From: Cupriavidus respiraculi
GTDB taxonomy: Bacteria > Pseudomonadota > Gammaproteobacteria > Burkholderiales > Burkholderiaceae
Direction of reading: 5' to 3'
Assembly (NCBI RefSeq): GCF_914271545.1
Contig: NZ_CAJZAH010000003.1
Location: forward strand, 575,660-639,659
DNA length: 64,000 nt
Positions within the stretch are counted from its first letter, which is position 1. Every line of letters starts with the position of its first letter. This document shows, piece by piece, positions 49,775 through 58,589 of the stretch. The translations under genes and the position numbers were made by a program. The notes under the pieces were generated by a model, which ran no database searches, was not told the origin of the DNA, and saw nothing but the letters and a program-made list of their open reading frames with translations.

Positions 49775-50452
49775 TCAACGCAGGGTGCGGATGCCCTGCG
49801 GCGTTTCGATGTCGGCGCGCAGCGCCGGCACGTCGCCGGCCTCGACGTCGATCAAGCCGTCCGCGCCGAGCCACGCCAGCGCCTGGCCGATCTCCCCGGA
49901 CCGCGGATGCGTGGCGACCAGCCCGCGCAACGCCAGGTCCTGCTTCGGCAGCAGCGCGGACGGGTGCGTCGGCACATCCCACTGGATCAAGGTCGGCAGC
50001 ACGCCATCGCCCGCCAGCTCGGGATCGCAGGCCGGCCATCCGGGCAGGCTGCCGTCCGCCGGCACGGTGATGCGCCAGCGCAGATCGCCGCGCGTCATCG
50101 GGATGACCGGGGCGATCCGCTCCGGATACTGCCCCTGCCAGGCGGACAGGTCGGCCGGACGCTCCACGCGCGCGACCCAGTGCGCGAGAAAAGGCCCATG
50201 CGCCAGCCGGCGCTGCATTTCCCCGGCGTCCAGGCCGAACCAGCGCGGCCGCGCGGGTGCTTCGGCGTCCGGGTCGATGGCGATGACCTCCAGGTAGACG
50301 CCGCCGTAGAGTCCCAGCAGACGGTTGTGCGTGCCCATGGCGGTGTGCTTGCCGCCGCCGGCGGGCGTCACGCCGAGCGTGTCGGCGACATACTGGGCGC
50401 CGGCATCCAGCGTGGCGGCGGCGATCACGAGGTGGTCGAGGGCTAGTGGCAT
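49775..50452 (-). CDS. VOC-family protein (glyoxalase-like)
   Basis: The product is 225 residues. The start MPLALDHLVIAAATLDAGAQYV and HTAMGTHNRLLGL match the glyoxalase_3 branch of the vicinal oxygen chelate superfamily. His and Glu residues (DHLVI, YLEVIAID) may bind a metal. The substrate is unknown. It is the first gene of the leftward run and diverges from the MocR regulator, with 84 bp between starts. Confidence 0.88.
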   Translation of the reverse strand: MPLALDHLVIAAATLDAGAQYVADTLGVTPAGGGKHTAMGTHNRLLGLYGGVYLEVIAIDPDAEAPARPRWFGLDAGEMQRRLAHGPFLAHWVARVERPADLSAWQGQYPERIAPVIPMTRGDLRWRITVPADGSLPGWPACDPELAGDGVLPTLIQWDVPTHPSALLPKQDLALRGLVATHPRSGEIGQALAWLGADGLIDVEAGDVPALRADIETPQGIRTLR

Positions 50453-50481
50453 CGTGGCTCGATCTTAGACAAGGTTGGCGG

Positions 50482-50522
50482 TACAGTACCGATACAGTTA
50501 ATCTACTCGTATTCAGTACAGT
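50482..50522. promoter_or_regulatory. Three TACAGT direct repeats, candidate MocR operator
   Basis: TACAGT occurs at 50482-50487, 50493-50498 and 50517-50522, at start-to-start spacings of 11 and 24 bp. The site is in the 84 bp between the VOC and MocR starts. MocR/GabR proteins bind direct repeats, so autoregulation and control of the divergent operon are inferred. Confidence 0.6.
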
Positions 50523-50536
50523 TTCGGGAGCACGGC

Positions 50537-52114
50537 ATGGGTGGCAGGGAAGGCGTGGAAAGGGCGGGCCCGGACATGGCGGGCGTGCCCGCGGGAGCGT
50601 CGCCGCGCGCTGCGTCGCCGCGCGCGCCGGCCGCGCTGCGGATGGTCGGCTCCGGCATGCCGCCCGCCGGCAGCCTGCCCGACCCGGTGCCCTCGACCCA
50701 GATGACACTGGTGGGGCAGCTCACCGAATGGGCGCGCATGCGCATCGACGAACGCGTGTTCCGCGCCGGCATGCGCATGCCGTCCATCCGCCAGCTCGCG
50801 CAGGACAAGGGCATTTCGCGCTTTACCGTGGTCGAGGCCTACGAACGGCTCGTGGCGCTGGGGTATCTGGAGTCGCGGCGCGGCTCCGGCTTCTACGTGC
50901 GCGAGCAGCCGGGCCTTGCCGCGCAGGCGGGCGAGGGTGCATGGGGACAGACGGGCGGCAAGGGCCAGGGCGCCGAGGCCGTCGTGCCGCGCAACATCGA
51001 CGTCACCTGGCTGCTGCGCAGCATGTACCACACCGCGGAGCCGCACAAGGCGCCCGGGCTGGGCTTCCTGCCGAACACCTGGCTGGACGGCGAACTGATC
51101 TCCAGCGCCCTGCGCGGGCTGGGCCGCCAGCCCGGCAACCACTTTCTCGCCAGCGGCACGCCGCAGGGCTTCCTGCCGCTGCGCCAGCAGCTGCGCACGC
51201 GCCTGGCCGAGCTGGAGATCGGCGCCACGCCCGAGCAGATCCTGCTGACCTCGGGCATCACGCAGGCGCTGGACCTGGTCGCGCGGCTGTACGTGCGGCA
51301 GGGCGATACGGTGCTGGTCGGCGATCCCGCCTGGTTCGTGATGTTCGCGCGCTTCGCGGCGCAGGGGGCGCAGGTCATCGGCGTGCCCTATACCGCCGAA
51401 GGGCCGGACCTGGAGGCGTTGGAGCGCATCGTCCAGGCCCATCGGCCGCGCCTGCTGGTGCTCAATACCGTGCTGCACAACCCGACCGGCACCTCGCTGT
51501 CGGCCGCGCGCGCCTTCCAGGTGCTGCGGCTCGCCGAGCAGTACGACTTCCTGGTGGTCGAGGACGATATCTACTGCGATCTCAGCCCGCCGGGCCATCC
51601 GGCCACCCGGCTCGCGAGCCTGGACCAGCTGCGCCGGGTCATCTACATGGGCAGCTTTTCCAAGACGCTGGCCGCCAACCTGCGCGTGGGCTTCGTCGCC
51701 GCCAGCCCCGAACTGGTGTCGTCGCTGACCGACGCCAAGCTGCTGGCCGGCCTGAGCACGCCCGAGATCAACGAACGGGTGCTGTACAAGGTGTTGACCG
51801 AGGGCCACTACCGCAAGCATGTGGAACGGGTGCGCGGCCGGCTGGACCGCGCGCGCGACGAGACGCGCCGCGCGCTGGAGGACCTGGGCCTCGCGCTGTT
51901 CCCCGGCCAGCACGCCGGCATGTACCTGTGGGCCGATACCGGCCGCGATACCAACGCCATCGCCACCGCCGGGCACGAGGAGGGCTATCTGTTCGCGCCG
52001 GGCAGCCTGTTCTCGCCGTCGCAGCTGCCCTCGGGCTGGATGCGCTTCAACGTGGCTTGCAGCCAGGACCCGGCGATGCTGGACTTTCTCGCCCGCCAGC
52101 TCGACCGCCGGTGA
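50537..52114 (+). CDS. MocR-type regulator (GntR HTH fused to aminotransferase)
   Basis: The product is 525 residues. A 50-residue variable N-terminus precedes a GntR winged helix (about 55-125; FRAGMRMPSIRQLAQDKGIS then YLESRRGSGFYV). The rest is an aminotransferase-fold domain with PLP lysine Lys376 (GSFSKTLAANLRVGF). Members such as GabR and PdxR sense an amino acid or PLP as an external aldimine. It faces the VOC-AlaX-LysE-EamA run and likely controls it. Later ATGs (such as 50576) are possible starts. Confidence 0.93.
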   Translation: MGGREGVERAGPDMAGVPAGASPRAASPRAPAALRMVGSGMPPAGSLPDPVPSTQMTLVGQLTEWARMRIDERVFRAGMRMPSIRQLAQDKGISRFTVVEAYERLVALGYLESRRGSGFYVREQPGLAAQAGEGAWGQTGGKGQGAEAVVPRNIDVTWLLRSMYHTAEPHKAPGLGFLPNTWLDGELISSALRGLGRQPGNHFLASGTPQGFLPLRQQLRTRLAELEIGATPEQILLTSGITQALDLVARLYVRQGDTVLVGDPAWFVMFARFAAQGAQVIGVPYTAEGPDLEALERIVQAHRPRLLVLNTVLHNPTGTSLSAARAFQVLRLAEQYDFLVVEDDIYCDLSPPGHPATRLASLDQLRRVIYMGSFSKTLAANLRVGFVAASPELVSSLTDAKLLAGLSTPEINERVLYKVLTEGHYRKHVERVRGRLDRARDETRRALEDLGLALFPGQHAGMYLWADTGRDTNAIATAGHEEGYLFAPGSLFSPSQLPSGWMRFNVACSQDPAMLDFLARQLDRR

Positions 52115-52283
52115 GCGCCGGCTGGCCTGCGGGGGCGCCCCGCATCTTGAAAACCGGCCGCGGCGCCCCTATTTCGGCTCCCAACGGTAGGCCGCGCGAC
52201 GAGCGACGCCCGCGTACCCGTACCACCGGGCACCGGCCACCGGTCCAATACCAGTCTTTCCCGCTTTATCCACGAGGAGAACC

Positions 52284-54185
52284 ATGACCGCACCGCACGA
52301 GACGATGAGCTTCCAGGCGGAAGTGAAGCAGTTGCTGCACCTGATGATCCATTCGCTGTACAGCAACAAGGAAATCTTCCTGCGCGAATTGATCTCGAAC
52401 GCTTCCGACGCCACCGACAAGCTGCGCTTCGAGGCGATTGCCGATCCGGCCCTGCTCGAAAACGACGCCGACCTGGCCATCCGGCTGGAGCTGGATCCCA
52501 AGGCGCGCACGCTGAAGATCACCGACAACGGCATCGGCATGAGCCGCGACGAGGCGATACGCAACCTCGGCACCATCGCCCGCTCGGGCACCAAGGAATT
52601 CTTCCAGCAGCTCTCCGGCGACCAGCAGAAGGATGCGGCGCTGATCGGCCAGTTCGGCGTGGGCTTCTACTCGGCGTTCATCGTGGCCGACCGCGTCACG
52701 GTGGAGACCCGCCGCGCGGGCCTGCCGGCGAGCGAGGCGGTGCGCTGGGAAAGCACCGGCGACGGCGAGTTCTCGGTCGACGCCATCGAGCGCGCCGAAC
52801 GCGGCACCACCATCACGCTGCACCTGCGCGAGGGCGAGGACGATTTCCTGTCGGCGTGGAAGGTCAAGTCCATCATCCAGAAGTACTCGGACCATATCTC
52901 GCTGCCGATCCGCATGCCCAAGGAAGTGTGGGACGCCGAGGCGAGCGCGTACAAGAGCACCGGCGAGTGGGAAAGCGTCAATCAGGCCAGCGCGCTGTGG
53001 ACCCGCTCCAAGACCGATATCACCGACGAGCAGTACACCGCGTTCTACCAGCACATCGCCCACGACAACGAGGCGCCGCTGGCCTGGACCCACAACCGCG
53101 TGGAAGGCCGCAGCGAATACACGCAGCTGCTCTATATCCCGGCGCGCGCGCCGTTCGACCTGTGGGACCGCAATCACCGCGGCGGCCTGAAGCTGTATGT
53201 GAAGCGCGTCTTCATCATGGACGACGCCGAACAACTGCTGCCGAACTACCTGCGCTTCGTCAAGGGCGTGATCGACTCGGCCGACCTGCCGCTGAACGTG
53301 TCCCGCGAACTGCTGCAGGAAAGCCGCGACGTAAAGGCGATCCGCGAGGGCAGCACCAAGCGCGCCCTGTCGATGCTCGAAGCGCTGGCCGAGAGCGACG
53401 ACGAAGCGCAGCGCGCCAAGTACGCGACGTTCTGGCAGCAGTTCGGCCAGGTGCTCAAGGAAGGCATGGGCGAGGACACTGCCAACCAGGAGCGCATCGC
53501 CAAGCTGCTGCGCTTCGCCTCCACGCACAACGACACCGCCGAGCAGAACGTATCGCTCGACGACTACGTGGGCCGCATGAAGGAGGGGCAGGACAAGATC
53601 TACTACGTCACGGCCGATACCTGGACCGCCGCGAAGTCGAGCCCGCATCTGGAGGTCTTCCGCAAGAAGGGCATCGAGGTGCTGCTGCTGACCGACCGCG
53701 TGGACGAATGGATGCTGTCGTTCGCGCACGAGTTCGACGGCAAGGAACTGGTGTCGGTGGCGCGCGGCGGCCTGGACCTGGGTACGCTGGCCGATGCCGA
53801 GGAAAAGGCCGAGCAGGAGAAGGCCGAAACCGAATGGAAGGACGTGGTGTCCCGCGCCAAGGACGTGCTCAAGGACAAGGCCAAGGATGTCCGCATCACG
53901 CTGCGCCTGACCGACTCCGCCTCCTGCCTGGTGTCCGACGAAGGCGAGATGAGCGGCTACCTGCTTCGCATGCTCAAGCAGGCCGGGCAGAAGGCGCCCG
54001 AGGTCCATCCGATCCTGGAGCTGAACCCGGAGCACGCGCTGGTGCGCAAGCTGCGCGACGTGGCCGACGACGCGTCGTTCGAGGACCGCGTGCGCATCCT
54101 GTTCGACCAGGCGCTGCTGGCCGAGGGCGGCATGCTGGAGGACCCGGCGGCCTACGTGCAGCGGATCAACCGGCTGCTGGCCTGA
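52284..54185 (+). CDS. htpG: Molecular chaperone HtpG (Hsp90)
   Basis: The product is 633 residues. N-terminal ATPase motifs are [33 protein letters not shown] and [11 protein letters not shown]. The middle domain and the C-terminal dimerisation region ([16 protein letters not shown]) are complete. A strong ribosome site (GAGGAGA) lies before the ATG. It assists folding under heat stress. A repeat array follows the stop. Confidence 0.98.
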   Translation: MTAPHETMSFQAEVKQLLHLMIHSLYSNKEIFLRELISNASDATDKLRFEAIADPALLENDADLAIRLELDPKARTLKITDNGIGMSRDEAIRNLGTIARSGTKEFFQQLSGDQQKDAALIGQFGVGFYSAFIVADRVTVETRRAGLPASEAVRWESTGDGEFSVDAIERAERGTTITLHLREGEDDFLSAWKVKSIIQKYSDHISLPIRMPKEVWDAEASAYKSTGEWESVNQASALWTRSKTDITDEQYTAFYQHIAHDNEAPLAWTHNRVEGRSEYTQLLYIPARAPFDLWDRNHRGGLKLYVKRVFIMDDAEQLLPNYLRFVKGVIDSADLPLNVSRELLQESRDVKAIREGSTKRALSMLEALAESDDEAQRAKYATFWQQFGQVLKEGMGEDTANQERIAKLLRFASTHNDTAEQNVSLDDYVGRMKEGQDKIYYVTADTWTAAKSSPHLEVFRKKGIEVLLLTDRVDEWMLSFAHEFDGKELVSVARGGLDLGTLADAEEKAEQEKAETEWKDVVSRAKDVLKDKAKDVRITLRLTDSASCLVSDEGEMSGYLLRMLKQAGQKAPEVHPILELNPEHALVRKLRDVADDASFEDRVRILFDQALLAEGGMLEDPAAYVQRINRLLA

Positions 54186-54234
54186 GTCGGTTGTCGCCGG
54201 GGTGCGGTGGGCTGGTCGCTATTGCGGGCGGTCA

Positions 54235-54405
54235 CCCTCACCCCGGCCCTCTCCCGCCCGCGGGAGAGGGAGCAAACCCCGGGTGTTCCCGCCCGCGGGA
54301 GAGGCAGCAAACCCCGGGGTGTTCCCGCCCGCGGGAAAGGGAGCAAACCGCGGGTGTTCTCCCCTCTCCCGCCCGCGGGAGAGGGGCGGGGGTGAGGGTG
54401 AACGG
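54235..54405. repeat. REP-like palindromic array after htpG
   Basis: Four copies of a palindrome of about 22 bp (CTCCCGCCCGCGGGAG core) are separated by short GCAAACC...GTGTTC linkers. The outer copies are flanked by complementary CCTCACCCC / GGGGTGAGG tails, so the whole block can fold. A related copy lies at about 63183-63210. This is a REP/BIME-type element. No other feature lies between htpG and the glycosylase gene (54186-54488). Confidence 0.9.
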
Positions 54406-54488
54406 TCGCAGCAGGACGAAGGCCGGCAGGACGCGGTCCCCATGCCTGTCCCCGTGACCCCATGCGCGTTGGCGTTATCCTGTTGACC

Positions 54489-55013
54489 ATGTCCTCGTCT
54501 CCAGAACTTCCGTCCGATCCGCCCGATCTTCAACAGGGCCTTCCCCCCGTGATCGACCGCCAGACCCGCGTGCTGGTGCTCGGCAGCTTTCCCGGCGCGG
54601 CCTCGCTGGCCGCGCGCCAGTACTACGCGCATCCGCGTAACCAGTTCTGGCCGCTGATGGGCGCGCTGCTGGGCGAACCATTGGTGGAACTGCCCTATGC
54701 GACCCGCCTGACGCGGCTGCTTGCGCATCGCGTCGGGGTGTGGGACGTGCTGGGCGCCTGCGTCCGGCAGGGCAGCCTGGATTCCAATATCCGCCATCCG
54801 CAGGCCAACGACTTCGAGCGCCTGCGCCGGCTGGCTCCGGAGCTCAAGCGCGTCGGCTTCAATGGCGGTACCTCCGGCCGCTTCGCCCCGGCCTTCGCCG
54901 CGGCCGGCTACGAAACCGTGGTGCTGCCGTCCTCCAGCCCCGCCCACGCCGCGCGCAATTTCGAGCAGAAGCTGGAGTTGTGGCGCGCGCTTCTGTCACA
55001 ATCGCGCCCTTGA
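54489..55013 (+). CDS. DNA-deoxyinosine glycosylase (Mug-like)
   Basis: The product is 174 residues of the uracil-DNA glycosylase fold. The signature VLVLGSFPGAASLAARQYYA, then HPRNQFWPLMG, matches the hypoxanthine/uracil-DNA glycosylase subfamily. SSSPAHAARN near the end is the second active-site loop. It removes deaminated bases from DNA. An upstream ATG at 54462 would add nine residues. It is 54 bp before a spermidine-synthase-like gene. Confidence 0.9.
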   Translation: MSSSPELPSDPPDLQQGLPPVIDRQTRVLVLGSFPGAASLAARQYYAHPRNQFWPLMGALLGEPLVELPYATRLTRLLAHRVGVWDVLGACVRQGSLDSNIRHPQANDFERLRRLAPELKRVGFNGGTSGRFAPAFAAAGYETVVLPSSSPAHAARNFEQKLELWRALLSQSRP

Positions 55014-55067
55014 AACCGGACGCCATCGCGCCGCTCCGGCCTTATCGTTTGCCCTGATCGTCGCCCC

Positions 55068-55949
55068 ATGACCCTGTTGAAAAGAAGATCCATCGAAGCC
55101 GTGGCCTCGCGCCGTCCCGCGCGCGGCGAGCGCGAGCGCGGCGGGCGCGCCAATGGCACGCCCCGCGAGGAAAAGCGGATGACGCCCCGTTTCGCGCCGG
55201 TGACGTTCTCGGAGATGGACGGCGTGCGCTATCTGCATTTCGGCACGGAGTGGGTCCAGGGTGCGATGCGCCTGCGCAAGCCCGATGCGATCGAGCTGGA
55301 GTACGCCCAGCAGATGATGGCGTGGCTGCTGTTCCTGTCGCCGTCGCAGGACGGCTTCCATGTCGCGCAACTGGGGCTGGGCGCCGCCGCGCTGACCAAG
55401 TTCTGCCACCGGCATTTCCGCCAGGCCCGCGTTACCGCCGTCGAACTGAACCCGGCCGTGATCGTCGCCGGGCGCAGCATGTTCGGACTGCGCGAGGACG
55501 ATGCGCGCCTCGCCGTGCGCGAGCAGGACGCCTGGGATTACGTGATGGACGCCGCGCACACCGGCGCCCACGACGTGCTGCAGGTGGACCTGTACGACGC
55601 CACCGCGCGCGGGCCGGTGCTCGATACCACGGCCTTCTACAAGGCGTGCCGGCGCGTGCTGAAAACGCCGGGCATGATGACCATCAACCTGTTCGGGGAC
55701 CACGACAGCTTTCCCAAGAACATCGTGCGCATCTGCGAGGCCTTCGACGACCGCGTGCTGGTGTTTCCCGAGGTGCACGACGGCAATATCATCGCGCTCG
55801 CGTTCAACGGGCCGGCCATCGATATCGGCTGGGACGAACTGGATGCGCGCGCCGCCGTGGTGGAAAGCGCCACGGGCCTGCCGGCCCGCGCCTGGGTCAA
55901 GGGACTGCGCGCGGCCAATGCGCGCCAGGAAGAGCGGCTGCGGATCTGA
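55068..55949 (+). CDS. Spermidine synthase-like protein
   Basis: The product is 293 residues. The SAM-like Rossmann core includes HVAQLGLGAAALTKFCHRHF and VTAVELNPAVIVAGRSMFGL. The N-terminal 40 residues are basic and poorly structured. The family includes aminopropyltransferase homologues in Burkholderiales that lack some substrate residues. I do not assign polyamine synthesis with certainty. The start could be the ATG at about 55179 (MTPRFAPVTF). Confidence 0.8.
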   Translation: MTLLKRRSIEAVASRRPARGERERGGRANGTPREEKRMTPRFAPVTFSEMDGVRYLHFGTEWVQGAMRLRKPDAIELEYAQQMMAWLLFLSPSQDGFHVAQLGLGAAALTKFCHRHFRQARVTAVELNPAVIVAGRSMFGLREDDARLAVREQDAWDYVMDAAHTGAHDVLQVDLYDATARGPVLDTTAFYKACRRVLKTPGMMTINLFGDHDSFPKNIVRICEAFDDRVLVFPEVHDGNIIALAFNGPAIDIGWDELDARAAVVESATGLPARAWVKGLRAANARQEERLRI

Positions 55950-55998
55950 GCCTTCCGCAAGCGGGCCGCGGGCCGCGTATCGCGCCCGCGCGCCGGCC

Positions 55999-57663
55999 TT
56001 ACTCCTTCGTGAAGAACTGCGCGAGCGACCATTCGTCGGTGCGCGCCTCGTAGCGCACGCCCTTGCGCATGGCCCACATCGCGAGCTGGCTGTGCGAAGG
56101 GATGATGGCGTGCTGCTCCAGCGCGAACTTCGCCGCGGCCTTGGCGGCGTCCTCGCGCGCCTTCAGGCTGCTGACCGTGGTCAGCGAGGTCTCGATCATC
56201 TGGTCCAGCTTCGGGTTGCTGAACTTGCCCCAGTTCCACGTGCCGTAGCCCGTCTTCGGATTGGGCGTGCCTGTGATCGAGCGCAGCGCCACGTCGGAGG
56301 CGGCCGAGCCCCAGCCCAGCATCTGGAAGGCGAACTCGCCCTGGCGCGCCCGCGTGAAGTAGGTGGCCACCGGCATGGTTTCGACCTTGGTCTGGATGCC
56401 GATGCGGGTCAGCATGCTGGCCGTGGCCTGTGCCACCGCGGCGTCGTTCAGATAGCGGTTGTTGGTCGCGTGCAGCGTCAGGCCGAAGCCGTCCGGATAG
56501 CCCGCCTCGGCCAGCAGTTTCTTCGCGCGCGCCGCGTCGTAGGCGTCCGGCTTGGTGCCCGGATGGCCGAAGATCTGCGGCGACACGATCGATGAGGCCG
56601 GCACCGCCAGCCCTTCCATGATGCGGCTGACGATGGCGTCGCGATTGAGCGAATGGCTGATCGCCGCACGCACGCGCGCGTCCTTGAACGGATTCTTGCC
56701 CAGCGGCTTGCCGGCCTTGTCGGTCACGAAGGGTGGGTTGTCGCGCGACTGGTCCATCTGCCAGAAGATGGTGCGCCACGATACCTGCTGTTCGATGCGG
56801 AACTTCGGGTTCTGCTTGAGCTTGGCCACGTCGGCCGACGGCACGCCCTCGATCACGTCGACATCGCCGGCGAGCAGCGCGGCGGTGCGCGCGCCGCTGT
56901 CGGTGATGATGCGGAACACCGCCCGGTCCCACGCCGGCTTCGGTCCCCAGTAGTCCGGATTGCGCTCCATGACGATTTCCTGCCCGCGCGCGAAGCGCAC
57001 GAACTTGTACGGGCCGGTGCCGATCATCACCTTGCCCGAGTCGAAATCGTTCTGCGCCAGCGTCGAGGCGACCTTCTTCGGCATGATGGGGATGCTGTTG
57101 AGGTCGTTGGCGAGGTTGGCGTAGTTCTGCACGTTCATCGTCAGCCGCACCGTCAGCGGGTCGGGCGTGTCGATGCGCGCGATGGGTTTGGTGTAGCTGG
57201 TGAACGAGCCCGGCGCGTTGGTCAGCTTTTCCGGGCGCTCCAGCGACGCCTTGACGTCTTCGCTGGTAAACGGCGTGCCGTCGTGCCATTTGACGTTGGG
57301 CCGCAGCTTGACTTCCCACGTGGTGGCGTTGACAGGCGTCCATGACAGCGCCAGGCCGGGAATATAGCGGGCGTTCTTGTCCATGAACACCAGCGACTCG
57401 AACACGTGCAGGGCGATCGCGTTGTTCGGCCCGGCGTTGTTCCAGTGCGGGTCCATCGAGGTCACGTCGGCGGACAGGCCGATGCGCAGGTCCTCGGCAC
57501 GTGCCGCGGTGGCCGGCACCAGCGTCAGCGCAGTCCATGCGGCAAGGCCCAGCGCGGCGGAGGCGCCGGTGCGCAGCAGCGTGCGGCGCGACGGCGAGCG
57601 GGCGGGCAGGGCGGCATGGGTGGCGTGGCGGGAGGGGGCGGGCTGGGTGCGGCGGGTCGTCAT
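55999..57663 (-). CDS. ABC transporter solute-binding protein, family 5, Tat-type signal
   Basis: The product is 554 residues. The N-terminus has a twin-arginine motif (SRRTLLRTG) before a hydrophobic stretch that ends ARAEDLRIG, suggesting Tat export. The mature part is an SBP_bac_5 protein (YIPGLALSWTPVNATTWEVKLRPN pattern and onward), the family binding oligopeptides or nickel. No ABC permease or ATPase genes adjoin it, so it is an orphan. The stop is 49 bp past the end of the convergent spermidine-synthase-like gene. Confidence 0.9.
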   Translation of the reverse strand: MTTRRTQPAPSRHATHAALPARSPSRRTLLRTGASAALGLAAWTALTLVPATAARAEDLRIGLSADVTSMDPHWNNAGPNNAIALHVFESLVFMDKNARYIPGLALSWTPVNATTWEVKLRPNVKWHDGTPFTSEDVKASLERPEKLTNAPGSFTSYTKPIARIDTPDPLTVRLTMNVQNYANLANDLNSIPIMPKKVASTLAQNDFDSGKVMIGTGPYKFVRFARGQEIVMERNPDYWGPKPAWDRAVFRIITDSGARTAALLAGDVDVIEGVPSADVAKLKQNPKFRIEQQVSWRTIFWQMDQSRDNPPFVTDKAGKPLGKNPFKDARVRAAISHSLNRDAIVSRIMEGLAVPASSIVSPQIFGHPGTKPDAYDAARAKKLLAEAGYPDGFGLTLHATNNRYLNDAAVAQATASMLTRIGIQTKVETMPVATYFTRARQGEFAFQMLGWGSAASDVALRSITGTPNPKTGYGTWNWGKFSNPKLDQMIETSLTTVSSLKAREDAAKAAAKFALEQHAIIPSHSQLAMWAMRKGVRYEARTDEWSLAQFFTKE

Positions 57664-57831
57664 CGGGTGGGGCTCCTCGCGCGTGCCGGCATCGAGGGCA
57701 CGCTGATTTCCAGGGTTTCGCGCAATTGTGCCGTCAAACCGGCGCTCGCGTGCAATGCGTCCGTCATATCCATATGCCCGCGGGCAGGGCGCCCGGACGG
57801 CTGCAGCGGGGCCAGCCGGTAGAATCGCGCC

Positions 57832-58506
57832 ATGTTTGCCAACTCCCGCACCATCGCCTCCGCGCAGACCGGCGCGCACGAGCATCTCGCCGCCCGCGTG
57901 GCCCGCCATCTCGCCGAACCGTTCCGCAAGCCCATCGGCGCGCCCAGCGCCCGCGCGATGGAGCAGGCCCTGCAGGCCTGGCAGCGCGCCGGCGGCGCGC
58001 CGCTGATCCTGGATGCCGGCTGCGGCGTGGGCGAAAGCACGCTGCGGCTGGCCACCGCCCATCCCGGCCACTTCGTGATCGGCGTGGACCAGTCGGAGAA
58101 GCGCCTGACCGCCGGCAAGGACTGGTGGGGCGAAGCGATGCCGCCCAACTTCACCTGGGCGCGGGCCGATCTGGTCGACGTCTGGCGCATCCTGCAGGCC
58201 GATGCCATCGCGGTGGCGCGGCACTACGTGCTCTATCCCAATCCCTGGCCCAAAATCGGCCACCTCGGCCGGCGCTGGCAGGGGCATGCGGTATTCCCGG
58301 CGCTGGCGGCCTGCGGTGACTATCTCGAATGCCGCAGCAACTGGGGCATCTATATCGAGGAATTCGCGCAGGCTTTGCATCTGGTGGGACGGCAGGCGCG
58401 CGTGGAGCCCTGGCAGCCGGCGCAGCCCATCACGCCGTTCGAGCGCAAGTACGCGGCATCGGGCCATGCGCTGTGGCGCTGTGTCAGCGAGAGGGCGAGG
58501 GCCTGA
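57832..58506 (+). CDS. TrmB-like SAM-dependent methyltransferase
   Basis: The product is 224 residues with the SAM motif LDAGCGVGESTLRLA and GVDQSEKRL. VLYPNPWPKIGHLGRRWQGH resembles the TrmB tRNA (m7G46) methyltransferase motif. It has YPNPWPK where the family usually has FPDPWPK. A main trmB is probably elsewhere. Function as a tRNA methyltransferase is likely but unproven. Confidence 0.85.
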   Translation: MFANSRTIASAQTGAHEHLAARVARHLAEPFRKPIGAPSARAMEQALQAWQRAGGAPLILDAGCGVGESTLRLATAHPGHFVIGVDQSEKRLTAGKDWWGEAMPPNFTWARADLVDVWRILQADAIAVARHYVLYPNPWPKIGHLGRRWQGHAVFPALAACGDYLECRSNWGIYIEEFAQALHLVGRQARVEPWQPAQPITPFERKYAASGHALWRCVSERARA

Positions 58507-58513
58507 AAGCGCA

Positions 58514-58536
58514 ACGGCCCGCACAGGGCGGGCCGT
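58514..58536. terminator. Hairpin between convergent genes
   Basis: ACGGCCCGC / GCGGGCCGT forms a 9-bp stem with a 5-nt loop. T runs are poor on both sides, so strength is uncertain. It lies just after the TrmB-like stop codon. Confidence 0.5.
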
Positions 58537-58589
58537 CGGATTGGCGGGGAGTCGTCGCCCCCGCGGCGGCGGGGCCGACAGGAGGCCGG

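Noticed and set aside
54235-54405. Possible CRISPR array
   Set aside because: The repeats are short palindromes with very short, similar linkers rather than unique spacers of even length, and no cas genes are present.
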